Assembly (NCBI GenBank): GCA_008921705.1
Contig: VFFE01008475.1
Coordinates: 848,211-912,210 of the forward strand
Length of the DNA: 64,000 bases
From: Burhinus oedicnemus
Lineage: Eukaryota; Chordata; Aves; Charadriiformes; Burhinidae
Reading direction: 5' to 3'
This document shows positions 23,325 through 36,275 of this stretch, piece by piece. How positions within the stretch are numbered: position 1 is the stretch's first letter; each line of letters opens with the position of its first letter. The position numbers and the translations under genes are program-made. The notes beneath the pieces are model-generated. The model was not told the origin of the DNA. It did no database searches and saw nothing but the letters and a program-made list of their open reading frames with translations.

Positions 23325-25500
23325 GTAAGTCTCCAGTTGGATTAAAGTTATTATCTGTAATAACCAGAAGACGGAAAGAAAATTTTGCTTTGGAGAGATA
23401 CAGTCATGAAAATCTATGTATAGTAGTTTTTTGTATCTACTCCAGTTACATATCTCCTAAGATGATGATAGTTGCAACTACAGCTTGACAGAAGTGCGTG
23501 CGCAAGGTCAGTTTATTATCTTTTAATAGCAAGCAAGGGTTTGATTTATGTCACAGTGAATTCATCTAATACACGTCATTGGATGGAAGGGGGAAACACC
23601 TTCCCCTCTTTATTGAGAATATAAATTGTGTGTTTATTTTCCAAATGATTTTTGAGCCACAGGCTGTTCAAGCTGTGCTGTCTCAAAAATGAAATAACTA
23701 AAATGCAATAATGTGTTAAACAAAAGCTGTTGATAATGTCCTGCTAACTGTTTGGCCAGCTGCAGTATTTTCCTCCAGTCCTGAAAGGAATTACACACAT
23801 GCACAACGTAATTGAGAAATGATGGTTGTTTAAATTCACGCTTGGGACTGTGAACTGGGCTAGCTGAGGGGCCGTTCCACCTGTTTTGTGGTTCCTTATC
23901 CTATCCCATAGGGGAGGAGAAGGAATAGTAAGAACATCATCTCTGGAGGAGATAACTGCAGCAGTTTGAGACTCAAAGTTCTTTGGCTGTTTTTAAAGCC
24001 ACAGAATATAAGAGCTCTGCAAAATTAGGCTTTCAGAACTGGTGATCTCTTCTGTTCTTCTCAACATCTGAGTGGGAGAATGCTGTGTTTGTCGTCTTCA
24101 CAGTTGCTAAAGAAATGAGGTTGAAGCAGTCATGCTGGCTGACTGTTCATCTTGCCCAGTAAATTTTGACCGTTGACTGATTTCAGACAACTGAGGGTGG
24201 AGGAGGTCTCAAAAGACCCGCGAAAGGCTGCCGTGTGAACCAGAGGCTTTGCATGGTAAAGGTTTTGTAAGGATGCCAACTGCAGGAAAAATTCATTTAG
24301 AACTTTTTCTTAGGCATCAAAGCAGTCACAAGATAAGAATATGTAAGAAGCTAAGCACTGGTGTTATTTTGCTTATCTTAAATTTAAAATGTAGCAGTGC
24401 GAGTGATTGCAGTGTGATTACGATTTGTAGGTCAGGTGTTTCCTTAATTATTCTTACGTTCGTGTTCACAAAGTCTAGATGAGATCTGTTTTACCAGGAA
24501 TTTTGCAGCTGTCTTGTTAGATGACTGAATTAAAAATGTTTGTTGTGATGGCATCCCCATTGTTTGACTTCCTGAAATTTTAAACAAGTTATATTTGGGC
24601 AAACTACCTAAAATTATTGGCTTAATAAGATGTAACAACTTGGAAGAATTTAAATGTACCTTCTTTATGTATTCAGCAGAGATAGTAGCCATCAGATTCG
24701 GAAGACTGAGGGGTTTATATTTCAAAGTACAGTTATTCTAAGAACAGTTTCTCTTACAGGAGTAAAAAATAAAATCTTCAAAATTCAAATGAAGTAGATA
24801 TTAACAGTATAAATCACTCATATCCTCTAGCATTGCAGTTGCTTCAGAAGCGGTAACATTAAAAATGCAGATATAACCATTTTATGTGAAACAATTCTCA
24901 ATTGAAATGTCAACCTAATGACGCTCCTTTGTGACTGAGAAAGGTGACTATACTTTTTAATCTCATTCTCTTCCATCATACTTTAAAAAATATTAACATG
25001 TTCTTGTTAGTAGGGTCATCTTTACCTTCAACTTAACTATTAACATTTTAACTCATTTAAAGGGAAGGAACTAATTTTAATAAGAGGAATGGCAGTCTGT
25101 GATCCTTACCCAGACAGCTGTCTCCTGCAGCTATAACAGAAACATACACAGGGGTTTATTCTTGTCCAGTGATATATTTCACTGAGTTTGTAATGAAGTA
25201 ATTTCAAATGATCTTGTTACTCCAGGCTTAGCTTCTGTCCTTCCCTCCTTTCCCCTTTCCATCCTGCCCGCTATGGGAAGCAGCTCAGTTTCCATTTACT
25301 TAACGATTTCACAGTGCTTATTTGGAGATGTGGAAGGGCCTGAGGTTTTTCAGATCATGTTTTAAAAATAAATAACTTCCTCTGAAAAGTCATGCCTCCT
25401 TTTTCAGTGTGTCTCAGTAGACGTGGTACTTGCAGGTAATGTCTTGCTTGTGCCTCTTTCAGTCCAAGTTCTCTCTGAGAGGACAGGGTAAATCCATTTT

Positions 25501-26192
25501 CATAGAATCATAGAATCGTTTAGGTTGGAAAAGACCTTTAAGATCATCTAGTCCAACCATTGACCCTACGCTACCAGGTCTGCCACTAAACCATGGCTCT
25601 AAGCACCACATCTGCACGACTTTTAAACACATCTGGGGATGGTGACTCAACCACCTCCCTGGGCAGCCTCTTCCAATGTTTCATAACTCTTTCAGGGAAA
25701 AATGTTTTCCTAATGTCCAGCCTAAACCTCCCCTGGCGCAACTTGAACCCGTTTCCTCTTGTCCTATCGCCTGTTACTTGGGAGAAAAGATCAGCACCCA
25801 TCTCACTATAACCTCTTTCTGTGCAGTTGTAGAGAGCACTAAGGTCTCCCCTCAACCTTCTCTTCTCCAGGCTAAACAATCCTAATTCCTTCAGCCGCTC
25901 CTCATAAGACGTGTTCTCCAGACCCCTCACCAGCTTCGTTGCCCTTCTCTGGACACGCTCCAGCACCTCAATGTCCCTCCTAGACTGTGGCACCCAAAAC
26001 TGAACACAGGACTCAAGCTGCGGCCTCACCAGCGCTGAGTACAGGGGCACCATCACTTCCCTACTCCTGCTGGCCACACTATTCTTGATACACTATTCTT
26101 GGCTACCTGGGCACACTGCTGGCTCATGTTCAGCCGGCTGTCCACCAGGACCCCCAGATCCTTTTCTGCCAGGCAGCTTTCCCTCCTCTGGG
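25501..26192 (-). mobile_element. CR1 LINE, about 0.69 kb
   Basis: Reversed tail at 25501, then the 3' UTR and a well-kept ORF2 C-terminus. The minus-strand frame is open for 163 codons and contains [14 protein letters not shown] and [21 protein letters not shown] small rearrangement at 26076-26101 duplicates ACACTATTCTTG and replaces about 20 bp that the copy at 40074 retains. Confidence 0.95.
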
Positions 26193-28348
26193 TACATTTC
26201 CGTGCTCTTCCGTGCAGGCACAGACTGGGAAATCCCACCAGTCCAGACTTTCTGAACAGATGCTTAAGCTTCAGTTGTTGAGAAACATTGATAAAAAGTG
26301 CTATATGTTTAATGGACGAAGTACGTATCTGTCTGACCTGTAGATGTGGATAATGTGAGATATGGACCGTTTACATTTCATAGCACAGAACTGGGTTGAA
26401 ATATATGTCATTCCTGAAGGCAGCAGAGGCAGAAAGATGTGTCATGAACACTGAAATGATGTGACGGTCTCCCAGCCATAGCAGTTCTCTTTGACTCCAA
26501 TCATCCAAACCAGCAGGCATAATTTTCCCAACGTGCATCGTGTATCCGAGTGTCTGTGAGAATAAAGAACTTTTATTTGGTACTGGGACTATATAAAAAT
26601 TATGCTTTCCTCCTCACAGTATTAATTCCATTAGCTACCCTTGAGAACAAATGAAAAGAAGGACTTAATTTCTCTGTTGCTAAGTGATGTTTCCTCTCAG
26701 GTTAGAATACAGAATAGGGAATATGATGATTTTTCAGAGATTATAGAACTAGATTGTAACAATCAAGGGAGAATCATTTAGACCAACGATATAAAATCAT
26801 ACTGGGAGTAACACGTTTTGTCTCTGGAGGCTTTGCTTATGGGAAGCAATTGTACTCAGTATGAATCTCTGTGTTTGTGTTCTTTATTGGAAACATCAGT
26901 TCCTGAAAGCCTGCTCCTTAATTACATTTTATATTAAATTTTTCCAGTCCTGGGTGACTTTTCTTTGGATTAAAATTGTTCATTTTTTTTCTGCAGTGCC
27001 TAATTTGAGAATCAGGGTGAAATTTTATTATTATTATTATTATTTTCAGTTTTTAAAGATTTTTTCTTTAAGTATGAACACTCCAAATAAACAACTACTG
27101 AGTTACCACTTGTCATTGTCAGTGGTACCATATGAAGAGTTTTGATGTTTCAACATTTAAGGATGTAAAGAGTTCCAAATACACAACCGCTTTTTTTTTT
27201 TTCTCCCGAGGTGGATACCTGTGTGTGCATGTGTGTTTTTAGTCAGAAAAAGGGGAGTGAATATTATATGCCTCACAATTAATTCTACTTAATGGGATGG
27301 GCTATTTTATTGGGTTTTGATTTGTTACTGTGCAGTGTAACTTATGTGAAGGCACTTGGCCACTGGTTTTTATTTTGTTTTGAGGAAATGAACCAGGCCA
27401 GTGGTGTTTAGTTTGCAAACCTCACTGAAAACTCTGTTCTCCGTATCCATCCGGTGATGCTGAGGCCAGCTTGGTAATACTTATTATTTAAAAAAAACGA
27501 CAAACCTGCAAGTGAAAGCTTTAATAAACAAAGCAACCTTCAAAAGATAGCAACATTTACAACAGCATCTATTTAAGGTCCTGTTTTTTTAACAAAATGT
27601 TATGAAGAAAAAAATAGAATTTCTCAGATGTTTGTCAGGATAATTTACAGCCGTTTTGGTTCTTTGTTTAAGCTAACAAGTTTTTAGTCTGTTAATGACT
27701 GGGTTTGTAGCTGGACGTATTCAGGATTTTAATTGTGACTAACTTGAAAATCCCATGTCTGCAGCTTCCTGCTGACCTTGTGCTAAATCGCCAGTTTTAA
27801 AAAAATGTGACGTTCTAATGCCAAGTGCACTGTGAAAGTGTGGAATGATATTTTCCAGCTCCAGAGGTTTTGTTGTAGTATCATAATGCCATATATTTGT
27901 TTCTGGTTTGGGGGAAGTTGCACAAAACTTTCCCATGCTATCCTATTGGAATAATAGTTAGATTATAGAGATGTCTCTTGCTGCCAACAAATTTGCAGAC
28001 ACACCTAAACTTAATTTTTTTCTGCAATCCACATAATGAGAACTTTTGCTTTTTTTTAGGATGTTATTAAACTTCTGTGAATAAGAAGGTAGAGCTTCAA
28101 CCTTGTATTAGCAAAACCAAACAGAAGCCAGGAAGCTTGTTAGTAGATGAGGGTTTTTTTCCTGTTGCACTATTGTGGAGATCCAGCTAGCAGTGAGAAG
28201 CAGAAATGAGCTTGAGTTTTCCATGGAAACATCTCATATATGTGCAGTTCTAATTTTTAGTCTGTGAAGTTTATCTAAAATCATCTTATATCTGCCCCAT
28301 GGTACTAATCTCTTACGTGGCCTCGGGTTCCTCTTTATGGTCTTGCGG

Positions 28349-28377
28349 TAGTCCTTGTCTTTCTCAGACAAGGACTA
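28349..28377. repeat. Inverted repeat, 12-bp arms, 5-nt loop
   Basis: Arms TAGTCCTTGTCT and AGACAAGGACTA with loop TTCTC; perfect match. It lies just before a CR1 insertion. Confidence 0.9.
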
Positions 28378-28414
28378 TCCACAGTTAGATACCTCCCGCA
28401 CTTAGATACCTTTG

Positions 28415-29037
28415 CAGCCCAGAAGGCCAACCATAACCAGGGCTGCATCCCCAGCAGTGTGGCCAGCAGGGCCAGGGAGGGGATTCTGCCCCTCTACTCC
28501 ACTCTCCTGAGACCCCACCTGGAATACTGTGTCCAGCTCTGGGACCCTCAACATAAGAAGGACATGGACCTGTTGGAGTGGGTCCAGAGGAGGCCACGAA
28601 GATGATGCAAGGGCTGGAGCCCCTCTGCTGTGAGGACAGGCTGAGAGAGTTGGGGGTGTTCAGCCTGGAGAAGAGAAGGCTTCAGGGAGACCTTAGAGCC
28701 CCTTCCAGGATCTGAAGGGGGCCTACAGGAAAGCTGGAGAGGGACTTTTTACAAGGGCACATAGTGATAGGATGAGGGGTGATGGCTTCAAACTGGAAGA
28801 GGGGAGATTTAGATGAGATCTCAGGAAGAAATTTTTCACTCTGAGGGTGGTGAGACAGTGTCCCAGGATGCCCAGAGAAGCTGTGGCTGCCCCATCCCTG
28901 GAGGTGTTCAAGGCCAGGTTGGACAGGGCTTGGAGCAACCTGGTCTAGTGGGAGGTGTCCCTGCCCGTCTAGTTGGAACTAGATGATCTTTAAGGTCTCT
29001 TCCAACCTAAACCATTCTGTGATTCTATGATTCTATG
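28415..29037 (+). mobile_element. CR1 LINE, about 0.62 kb
   Basis: Starts AGCCCAGAAGGCCAACC and GGGCTGCATCCCCAGCAG and ends CATTCTGTGATTCTATGATT. The 5' truncation falls in the ORF2 C-terminal coding part. A perfect hairpin (28349-28377) lies about 40 bp upstream of the element. Confidence 0.95.
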
Positions 29038-29885
29038 AAATAATTCTATTTGTATTATCATCTGCACAATATTCCCTTTTGAATTGTGGAGAGGATTCAA
29101 CCTATTAAAGGAGTGAAATAGATTCCATAAGTATCTTTAAGCAGTCTGAGTAATTCTTAGAATCAAAGACTTCAACTTTTAAAACTAACAGGAAAATGCT
29201 GTATTAGAAACATAGCTTGTCAGGAATAACTGATGGTGTGGACCGAGTTGACAGTTTTTGACCAGTATAGGAGTTCAGCTGAAGATTATTAAGGGATATA
29301 AAATCAGGCTCCATCTTTGGTTTGGATGGTTCACTTCTTTTGTTCTGGAATTAGGTATTTAATGTAATTGTGAGAATGCCTCCAGCTGCTAATTGTGCTT
29401 GAAATTAAATGTTAATATGTGCAATTGAAAATGACATCTAAATAATTTGCTTCGTGTTTGATTCATGTTCAGCCACTGAAATGAGTTGTGGGTTTTGCTC
29501 TCAAGACGGCTGCTCTGTGTACGTTTTTGCCTAGCACCTTTACCTTAAATGCTTTGTAGTTAAGGATACTGTTGTTCGACACGTTTTATAAGACTGTGGA
29601 GAGAGAAGGTAAGACATTGTAAGGCCCAGATTTAAAAATACAGTCGAGCAGTCCTTTTCCTGACCTAAGTGATTTAAATTGCAGTTCATTGCCAAATCCT
29701 AACTGGTTAGAGTAGTTCACGTAGCCTGCTCTGTGCCAACCTCTATCCTGGGAATCTTAAATTCTGATGGGGAAGAGGCTGGAAACAGAAAAGTGGGTTT
29801 GGGGGGTGGTTTTTTGGAATGGAATTTGTGGAAAAAAACAGAGGCATATACATTCTGGCAGAAAATGGGAGAGCAAGGTTGAAGT

Positions 29886-30597
29886 CATAGAATCATAGAA
29901 TGGTTTGCATTGGAAGGGACCTTTAAAGGCCATCTAGTCCAACCCCCCTGCAAGGAGCAGGAACATCTTCAACCAGATCAGCTTGCTCAGAGCCCCGTCC
30001 AACCTGACCTGGAATGTTTCCAGAGATGGGGCATCCACCGCCTCTCTGGGCAACCTGGGCCAGTGTCTTACCACTGTCAGAGTAAAAAATTTCTTCCTTA
30101 TATCTCATCTAAATTTCCCCTTCTTCAGTTTAAAACCATTACCCTTTGTCCTATGGCTACACTCCCTGATCCAGAGTCCCTCCCCAGCTTTCCTGGAGCC
30201 CCTTGAGGGACTGGAAGGGGCTCTAAGGTCTCCCTGAAGCCTTCTCTTCTCCAGGCTGAACAACCCCAACTCTCTCAGCCTGTCCTCACAGCAGAGGGGC
30301 TCCAGCCCTTGCATCATCTTTGTGGCCTCCTCTGGACCCACTCCAACAGGTCCATGTCCTTCTTCTGTTGGGGTCTCCAGAGCTGGACACAGTATTCCAG
30401 GTGGAGTCTCAGGAGAGTGGAGTAGAGGGGCAGAATCCTCTCCCTCGCCCTGCTGGCCACACTGCTGGGGATGCAGCCCAGGATGTGGGTGGCTTTCTGG
30501 GCTATGAGCCTCTCTCTCAATCCCTTCATCCCCCAGCCTGGATTGATACTGGGGGTTTCCCCAACCCAGGTGCAAGACCTTGCACCTTCAAATCAAG
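29886..30597 (-). mobile_element. CR1 LINE, about 0.71 kb
   Basis: Reversed tail CATAGAATCATAGAATGG, then a 3' UTR and ORF2 end of the same subfamily as 28415. The two lie in opposite orientation about 0.85 kb apart, making a long imperfect inverted repeat. The minus-strand frame holds [15 protein letters not shown]. Confidence 0.95.
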
Positions 30598-30745
30598 TAG
30601 CATTTGGGTCTCCAGATTTCAGATATGTTCTTAACTACTGAATTAAGTTAAAGGATCTTTTCCTTCGGATGTCAGGGTTACCATCAGTTCCTTTGCCTTC
30701 TGTCTCCTGTCCTGAGCCAGCTGCAGCTGCCTCACTCCCCTCAAA

Positions 30746-30781
30746 CTCCTCCTGGGCTCGCTTCTCCTCCTGGGCTCGCTT
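30746..30781. repeat. 18-bp perfect tandem duplication
   Basis: CTCCTCCTGGGCTCGCTT occurs twice in a row. On the minus strand it lies in an open frame and adds exactly six codons (KRAQEE repeated). Confidence 0.9.
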
Positions 30782-31592
30782 CAGGCAGCTGCTGGATCGA
30801 GCTACCAGTTCTTCTTTCCATGCCATAATTGAGCAGTCACATGAGGTAGGCTATAATTGACCTGACGTTCGGATTTCTCTTGTACAAACTTTAAAATGTG
30901 AAAATTATCTCATCAGGTAATGTGTGTTACACATTGGAATGAAATTAAAATGAAAGTTAATTAAAATTAAATTAAAATTAAATATTACACATTTATCCAG
31001 CCATGCTGGCTGTGGATAGCTAAATACAAACAATATTTACATGTCATTCTGCAGTCATTATTTTCTGTGTATTTTTCAAACAGCAGGCAAATTCATATTA
31101 GCAGGTGCTCCTGCCTCCTTCAAGGAAGCTTCTTTTAAATCAAAATAGATTTAGCATTAATACGAATTAAGAATTCTAAGTGTTAGTTTGTATCAAAAGC
31201 AAAGGTTTCTTTCAACCTATTTCTAACTTTGGGTCATTAAATACCTGATCGTTTGCTGTTGACTGATAGAGAAAAAAGCTTTATGCTCAGTTATTTGAAA
31301 TACATTATTTCCTAATGTGTTTGCAAAGGAGTAAAAAAAACCCAGATGCTTCGTTGCTCTTGTTCTGCTGGTCTCACTGATAGGTGCGAGTTCATTAAAA
31401 ATCTGAAGTCTGCTTAACTTATACTGGGTTTTGTTGGTGTTTTGTTTCTGCTTCATTGTGATTTTTGCCTTTGTAGGCCTAATTTGCATTTAAAATATCC
31501 TTTTTACGTGTTACTATTATTTTTCAGCTTGGATTTTTTTGTACCGTAGTTTTGTTCTGTAAGCTGCAACTCGTACTCCCTTTTTACGAGGA

Positions 31593-31861
31593 GTGACATG
31601 GAAACGAGGAGGGGTGATGGGTACAAGTTACTCCTGGGGAGATTCCGATTGGACGCAAGAGGCAAATTTGTCAGGCTGAGAACAATCAGCCATTGGAATA
31701 ATCTCCCCAGGGAAGCAGCGCATTCCCCAACATCGGCCACTTTTTAAGGTTCAGCTGGACAGGGTGTAGGGCCATCTTCTCTAGCCCATACTTTTGCCAA
31801 GAAAGGTTGGACCAGATGATCGTTGAGGTCCCTTCCAACCTGGTATTCTATGATTCTATGA
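31593..31861 (+). mobile_element. CR1 LINE 3' fragment, divergent subfamily
   Basis: GACATGGAAACGAGGAGGGG, then GGGGAGATTCCGATTGGACG, CCCCAGGGAAGCAGCGC, GTTGGACCAGATGATCGTTG and a tail TATTCTATGATTCTATGATT. The order matches CR1 but the sequence differs from the three main groups in the window. Confidence 0.88.
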
Positions 31862-34800
31862 TTGTATATGCATTTTATATGCCTTATTAGGGAATAGATG
31901 CCTCAATAGGGAACCTGGAATTTGAGACTGAAATGCTCTTCTAGACTACGTTGCCACTGGAAGTCCTGCTGTGACAGTCAGACCAGTGGTTGCCCGAGTA
32001 TTAAAGTTTTTATTATAGACCCAGGTTTAGGCTGCTGTTCTCACCTTGGCTCTGAAATTTTGAGAGTGAGATTCTTTGCTTCCCTAGCATGGAAAGGAAG
32101 GAATTTTTTCTGCTTGCATGGGATGCCTCAGAAAAACTTGTTCTCTTTCCAGTTCTGTTACAGAAAAGTTAACTGCTGTTAGGCTTTCCAGGCTTCTGAA
32201 GAAAGCTGTCATTTTACAAGGAAAGCCTAATATTTAGAACTCCTGTAGATTGTTTTACTTAGCTCTGATGAAACAGGGTTGCAGTTGTCTTATTTGGAGA
32301 GATCCTAAAACCCAATTTAATTGGAATAATCTAGCTCTGCCTGTACCTCAGTGATGGGACTGCTTACTGATTTAGTTTCATCATGTCAGTGCCATGTTAA
32401 AAATTCTTATTTCACCCAATATCAATTTATTGGCAGTTGGGTTGTCACTGAGAACTTCTGTAATTTAAAAGCGAGTGGATTACTGTGTTCGCCTTAATGC
32501 CAGTAGTAGATACTAGCTATATAATCGAAGTGGTAGAACGATTAACTTCATTAACTTTCTGGACTCTCAGCACATCCAGATTTTTATTTGCATCATGGGT
32601 GTGTTGTCTGTCTGTCGTAAGCCATGTCCCCACCACTGTAGTCTTCGTGACTGCAGCCCATCCCCTCCGTATTCCATTCTTGTCACATTGTCTTAAAATC
32701 AGCATGGTGACTGCCAGCTTATGAAGAACTCTTAGCTCTGTAACCCGCAGGCTTCTGATGTGTTTCATTAAATTCAGCTGCTTTCCAAACACATAATGAT
32801 ATTATTATAGACTGATGAGATGAACTGCACTCTGGTACCAAACGTGACGTTTTCCTCTGGTTCTAATTTTGTCAGAATTTGTGTGGCGCTTGAGGCCAAA
32901 ACTTGACTCGGTCTGACCTCATCTCGCTGGGTCTGTTGGCATGGACTGGTCTCCGTTGGTACAAAACAACCTCCTTACTCCGTGACTTTAGCTGCTTTCC
33001 TCTATTGGGATTAAGTGATCTTACCGTACAGATATTTAGAGTACAGCTCCAAGTGCGGAGTTTTTGTGAATGTATTAGCAGCGTAAAAGTTCCCTGTTCT
33101 TGTGTCCCAACTGCTGGTGGCTGCCCCTTTGCAGCCTCCCTTGTAGCTGTCACGGCCCCTTGCGAGGCCACACAAACTGCAGTCGATGGGGGAACCCTTC
33201 CACCTTCAAAATCAACCTTGCGAAGGAAAATGTAAATACCTTTATTGTAATTCCATGTTTCCAGGCTAGCGGCATTGTCATGAAAAAAAATAAAAAATAA
33301 AAAAAATTGCTAGTTGCACAACGTTTTGTGAATAAGCTAAGAAGCTTAACGTGGTTGATGGTCAACCTTCCAATCCATGCAACAGTCCTGAAGTTCACGT
33401 GAGAACATCGAAAGCCGCGTCCTGCGTTACCTGCTTCCCACCAGTCTTTTTCTACGCTGAACTTTAATGCAGTGTTATTTTAGGGTAATAGTCACTACTT
33501 GTAGACCGTCTAGTACCTGTCACAGTGTGACTTTTATTGAAAATAACATGCTGAGTCAGCAGTGAAGTTTTTCTGTTTGTTGAGTTCTGTGCAGCTGAAG
33601 ATTATTTTTTTTCTTTTTTTTTTTTCATTTAGCACATAGCTGCGTGCATCAGTTTGTTGTAATCAGCTGGAAATTTTTGTAGCATCTGATGGCACAGCCA
33701 CTGGTTTCAAGCTGTTTGATAGAGTTACTGTTTGTGGGATTTTTTTTTTAACCATAAACCTCTGGCCATTAGGGTTCACTTGAATGCCTAGAAAAGAGAG
33801 CGCAATTTCAGATAGAAATTTCTTTTGTACTAAAGCCTACCCAGGAGCAAACGCAATTCTTGCCTCGCAGCATGTAAGAAGTGTGATAAATGTTGCTGTT
33901 ACGTGCAATCCGTGGGCATTTCTAGTTGTCTACAAGACACAATTTCCACTTGCCTGTAATACAAATGAAATCTGTATTACCTATTTTGGTTTGTTCGTAC
34001 AATGTGTTATTTGGGTAAGTTGTGACATTTCTAGGCCATTCTGCTCATGCCCCTCTTGAGGGGATATGTTTTGTAGCTTCCTGGACTTGTATTGTTGTGT
34101 GTTCTTCCTTGAACGCTTGCTTTCCAGCGTACTGAGCTTCGATGACTTGATTCAGGATTGTATTTCTCAAAAAAGAATCACAGTTGATGCACCCCACCTT
34201 GAAAAGGACTTTTGACTGAAAAGATGGGCGTCATGCTGTTGGAAGAGCCACCTTTGACACCTTATACAAACTTACTCGATACAAAAATAAACCTGGCCAC
34301 TTAGCGGTACCTCTGGAAATCCGGGATAGCTCCTGCCCCTCGCCGTGTGGTCAACAGAGCAGTTCCAATGCGTTCGCCAGGCTGTGGGGCAGGATCTCTC
34401 ACACCCATTGAGCTATCAAAGCACGAATTGCTGTTGGGAAACGGTAGCGCTTTGAGCGTAGTTATTTTCATTCCCATGGTTAAAAATGTTTACTGACTTT
34501 TTTCGTCTACTTTAAATAAGCAAAATCGGTTTCTAGTCAGAGAAGACAAGAGATTTAAACTGCCCTAGTAACGTTGCTCCCGGGTGAAACACATAATAGC
34601 ATTAATCTGCAGACATAACAATGGTGACGCTTGTGTATTGCGTGGCGATAGCCTTCTTGTCTGGACTAACAGGATGAAATATTGGCTGCGATGTCTTCTT
34701 CAGCTTCATTTTGGTGTAGCTTGTTGTTGTCTATATCTCCATCCATCGGGCAAATAGTAGTTTCAATTTAACTACTAAATACGTGCTTCCCAAGTCATGC

Positions 34801-34925
34801 TCTCATGTATGTTGGGTGAAACATCTTAAGAGAGTGGATGTCCTGGACACGGCCAGTGAGTGAGGGGCCTGACCAGAGCCTGAGTTCTGTGTTGAGGCTG
34901 TTGAAAGTGTCTCACACTCCTTCCT

Positions 34926-35290
34926 CACAGAATCACAGAACCACCGGGGCTGGAAGGGACGTCTGGAGATCATCTAGTCCAACCCCCCTGCCAAAGCAGG
35001 GTCACCCAGAGCAGGTTGCACAGGATGGCGTCCAGGAGGGTTTGGAATGTCTCCAGAGTCGGAGACTCCACCACCTCTCTGGGCAGCCTCTTCCAGTGCT
35101 CTGCCACCCTCAAAGGAAAGACGTTCCTTCTCAGGTTGAGATGGAACTTCCTATGTTCAAGTTTGTGCCCGTTACCTCTTGTCCTGTCACTGGGCACCAC
35201 TGCAAAAAGGCTGGTCCCATCCTCCCAGCACCCTCCCTTGAAGTATTTGTAAGCATTGATGAGATCCCCTCTGAGCCTTCTCTTCTTCTC
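34926..35290 (-). mobile_element. CR1 LINE 3' fragment
   Basis: Reversed tail CACAGAATCACAGAACCACC, GGCTGGAAGGGACGTCTGG, and the minus-strand frame [18 protein letters not shown]. Subfamily as at 9375 and 13403. Confidence 0.92.
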
Positions 35291-35842
35291 CCGCCACTCC
35301 TTTGCGTTTATACAAGCAATAAGGGGGACCTTGTATTTTGTCAGAAGATGAGAACAGCTGAAGATTTATGGTTTCGGTTAAATTCTTGTGTTTCGTGGCT
35401 TTTTAAAGCAGGCTAACCCTTCGATATTTTTAGGAGTGATTCAAATTGACTGTCATTGATATTTGTCCTTGGATAAGTGCTCACAGGTATTGCTGCTCTG
35501 AGCTACTAAGGAATTATTTTCTTTTAATGACCTGGGAATGAATACCTTACTGGTTACTGATTAGGAATGTTTGCCTTTAAATCAATTTTGAAAATCCTTT
35601 TAAAAACCACGCACCTGGCGGTGTGCCTGTCTGATTGGAATGATTGGGAATTGAGGCACATCTCGGCACTAGATACATATACACATAGCAGGAAATCACG
35701 TCCTTCGCGAGGCAGTAATCCTGCAGTTTAAACCCCAGCAAAGATCAAGCAAGGGTTAACGTTTCAAGGGATTTTTTGTTCCGCTTCAGTTTCCAATATA
35801 AGCTGTACTTGTACCTTACTTATGAAAGCTTTTTTATTTCAG

Positions 35843-35968
35843 TGACAGCTGATGAGCTATGGAAAGGAGTTTTGGCAGAGACTGGTGTGGGAGTAAAGAA
35901 AGGAAGAGGAAAGAGAAGGAAGAAAAAGCTAAGGAAGGATCTCAATAAAGGCCAGGAGATTGGTGAAG
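35843..35968 (+). CDS. MRPS5: MRPS5 exon 3 (TADELWKG block and basic stretch)
   Basis: The acceptor TTTATTTCAG lies just before 35843 and the donor GAAG|GTAGAT just after 35968. The exon encodes [16 protein letters not shown] followed by a Lys/Arg-rich run ([16 protein letters not shown]) and NKGQEIGEG, residues 67-108. This matches the signature N-terminal extension of vertebrate MRPS5, which is absent from bacterial S5. The basic run fits rRNA contact in the mitoribosome. It is phase 1 on both sides. This exon and the next make the gene identification secure. Confidence 0.96.
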
Positions 35969-36275
35969 GTAGATTCACAAATAAGGGGCTGAAGACCTGT
36001 CTTGACCTTTTTGTGTATAGTGTTTCTTGATTTAATAAATTGACAAGTTTCTTTTAATTTCCGTGGTGTCAGAACCGCTTGAGATATTTTTGTCTTTTAA
36101 AAAAAAAAATCCAGATATGGTTGTTTAATGTTATTCTTCGGTTTTAAATATAAATTCTGTATGATAAAGCGCACTTGAAATATGTGAGAACCTTCCATTT
36201 TATTGCATTTTTCCAGTGTGCAGAGTTTCAGTCCTAATTTGGCATGAAGTGTAATTTTTCTCTGTTATTTTTAAG
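35969..36275 (+). other. MRPS5: MRPS5 intron 3 (307 bp)
   Basis: Short AT-rich phase-1 intron with a GTAGAT donor and a TTTTTAAG acceptor. I looked for C/D or H/ACA snoRNA boxes, since ribosomal-protein introns often host them, and saw none. Nothing else is recognised. Confidence 0.93.

Larger units (their letters stand above)
23325..35842 (+). other. MRPS5: MRPS5 intron 2 (12,518 bp)
   Basis: Phase-1 intron with CR1 pieces at 25501-26192, 28415-29037, 29886-30597, 31593-31861 and 34926-35290. It also holds a 12-bp-arm hairpin at 28349-28377, a (TTA)n run near 27027-27044, an AAATT-type simple repeat near 30955-30985 and a coding-like minus-strand ORF at 30635-30826. The stretches 23325-25500, 26193-28348, 31862-34925 and 35291-35842 show no gene or RNA I can name. 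Confidence 0.85.
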
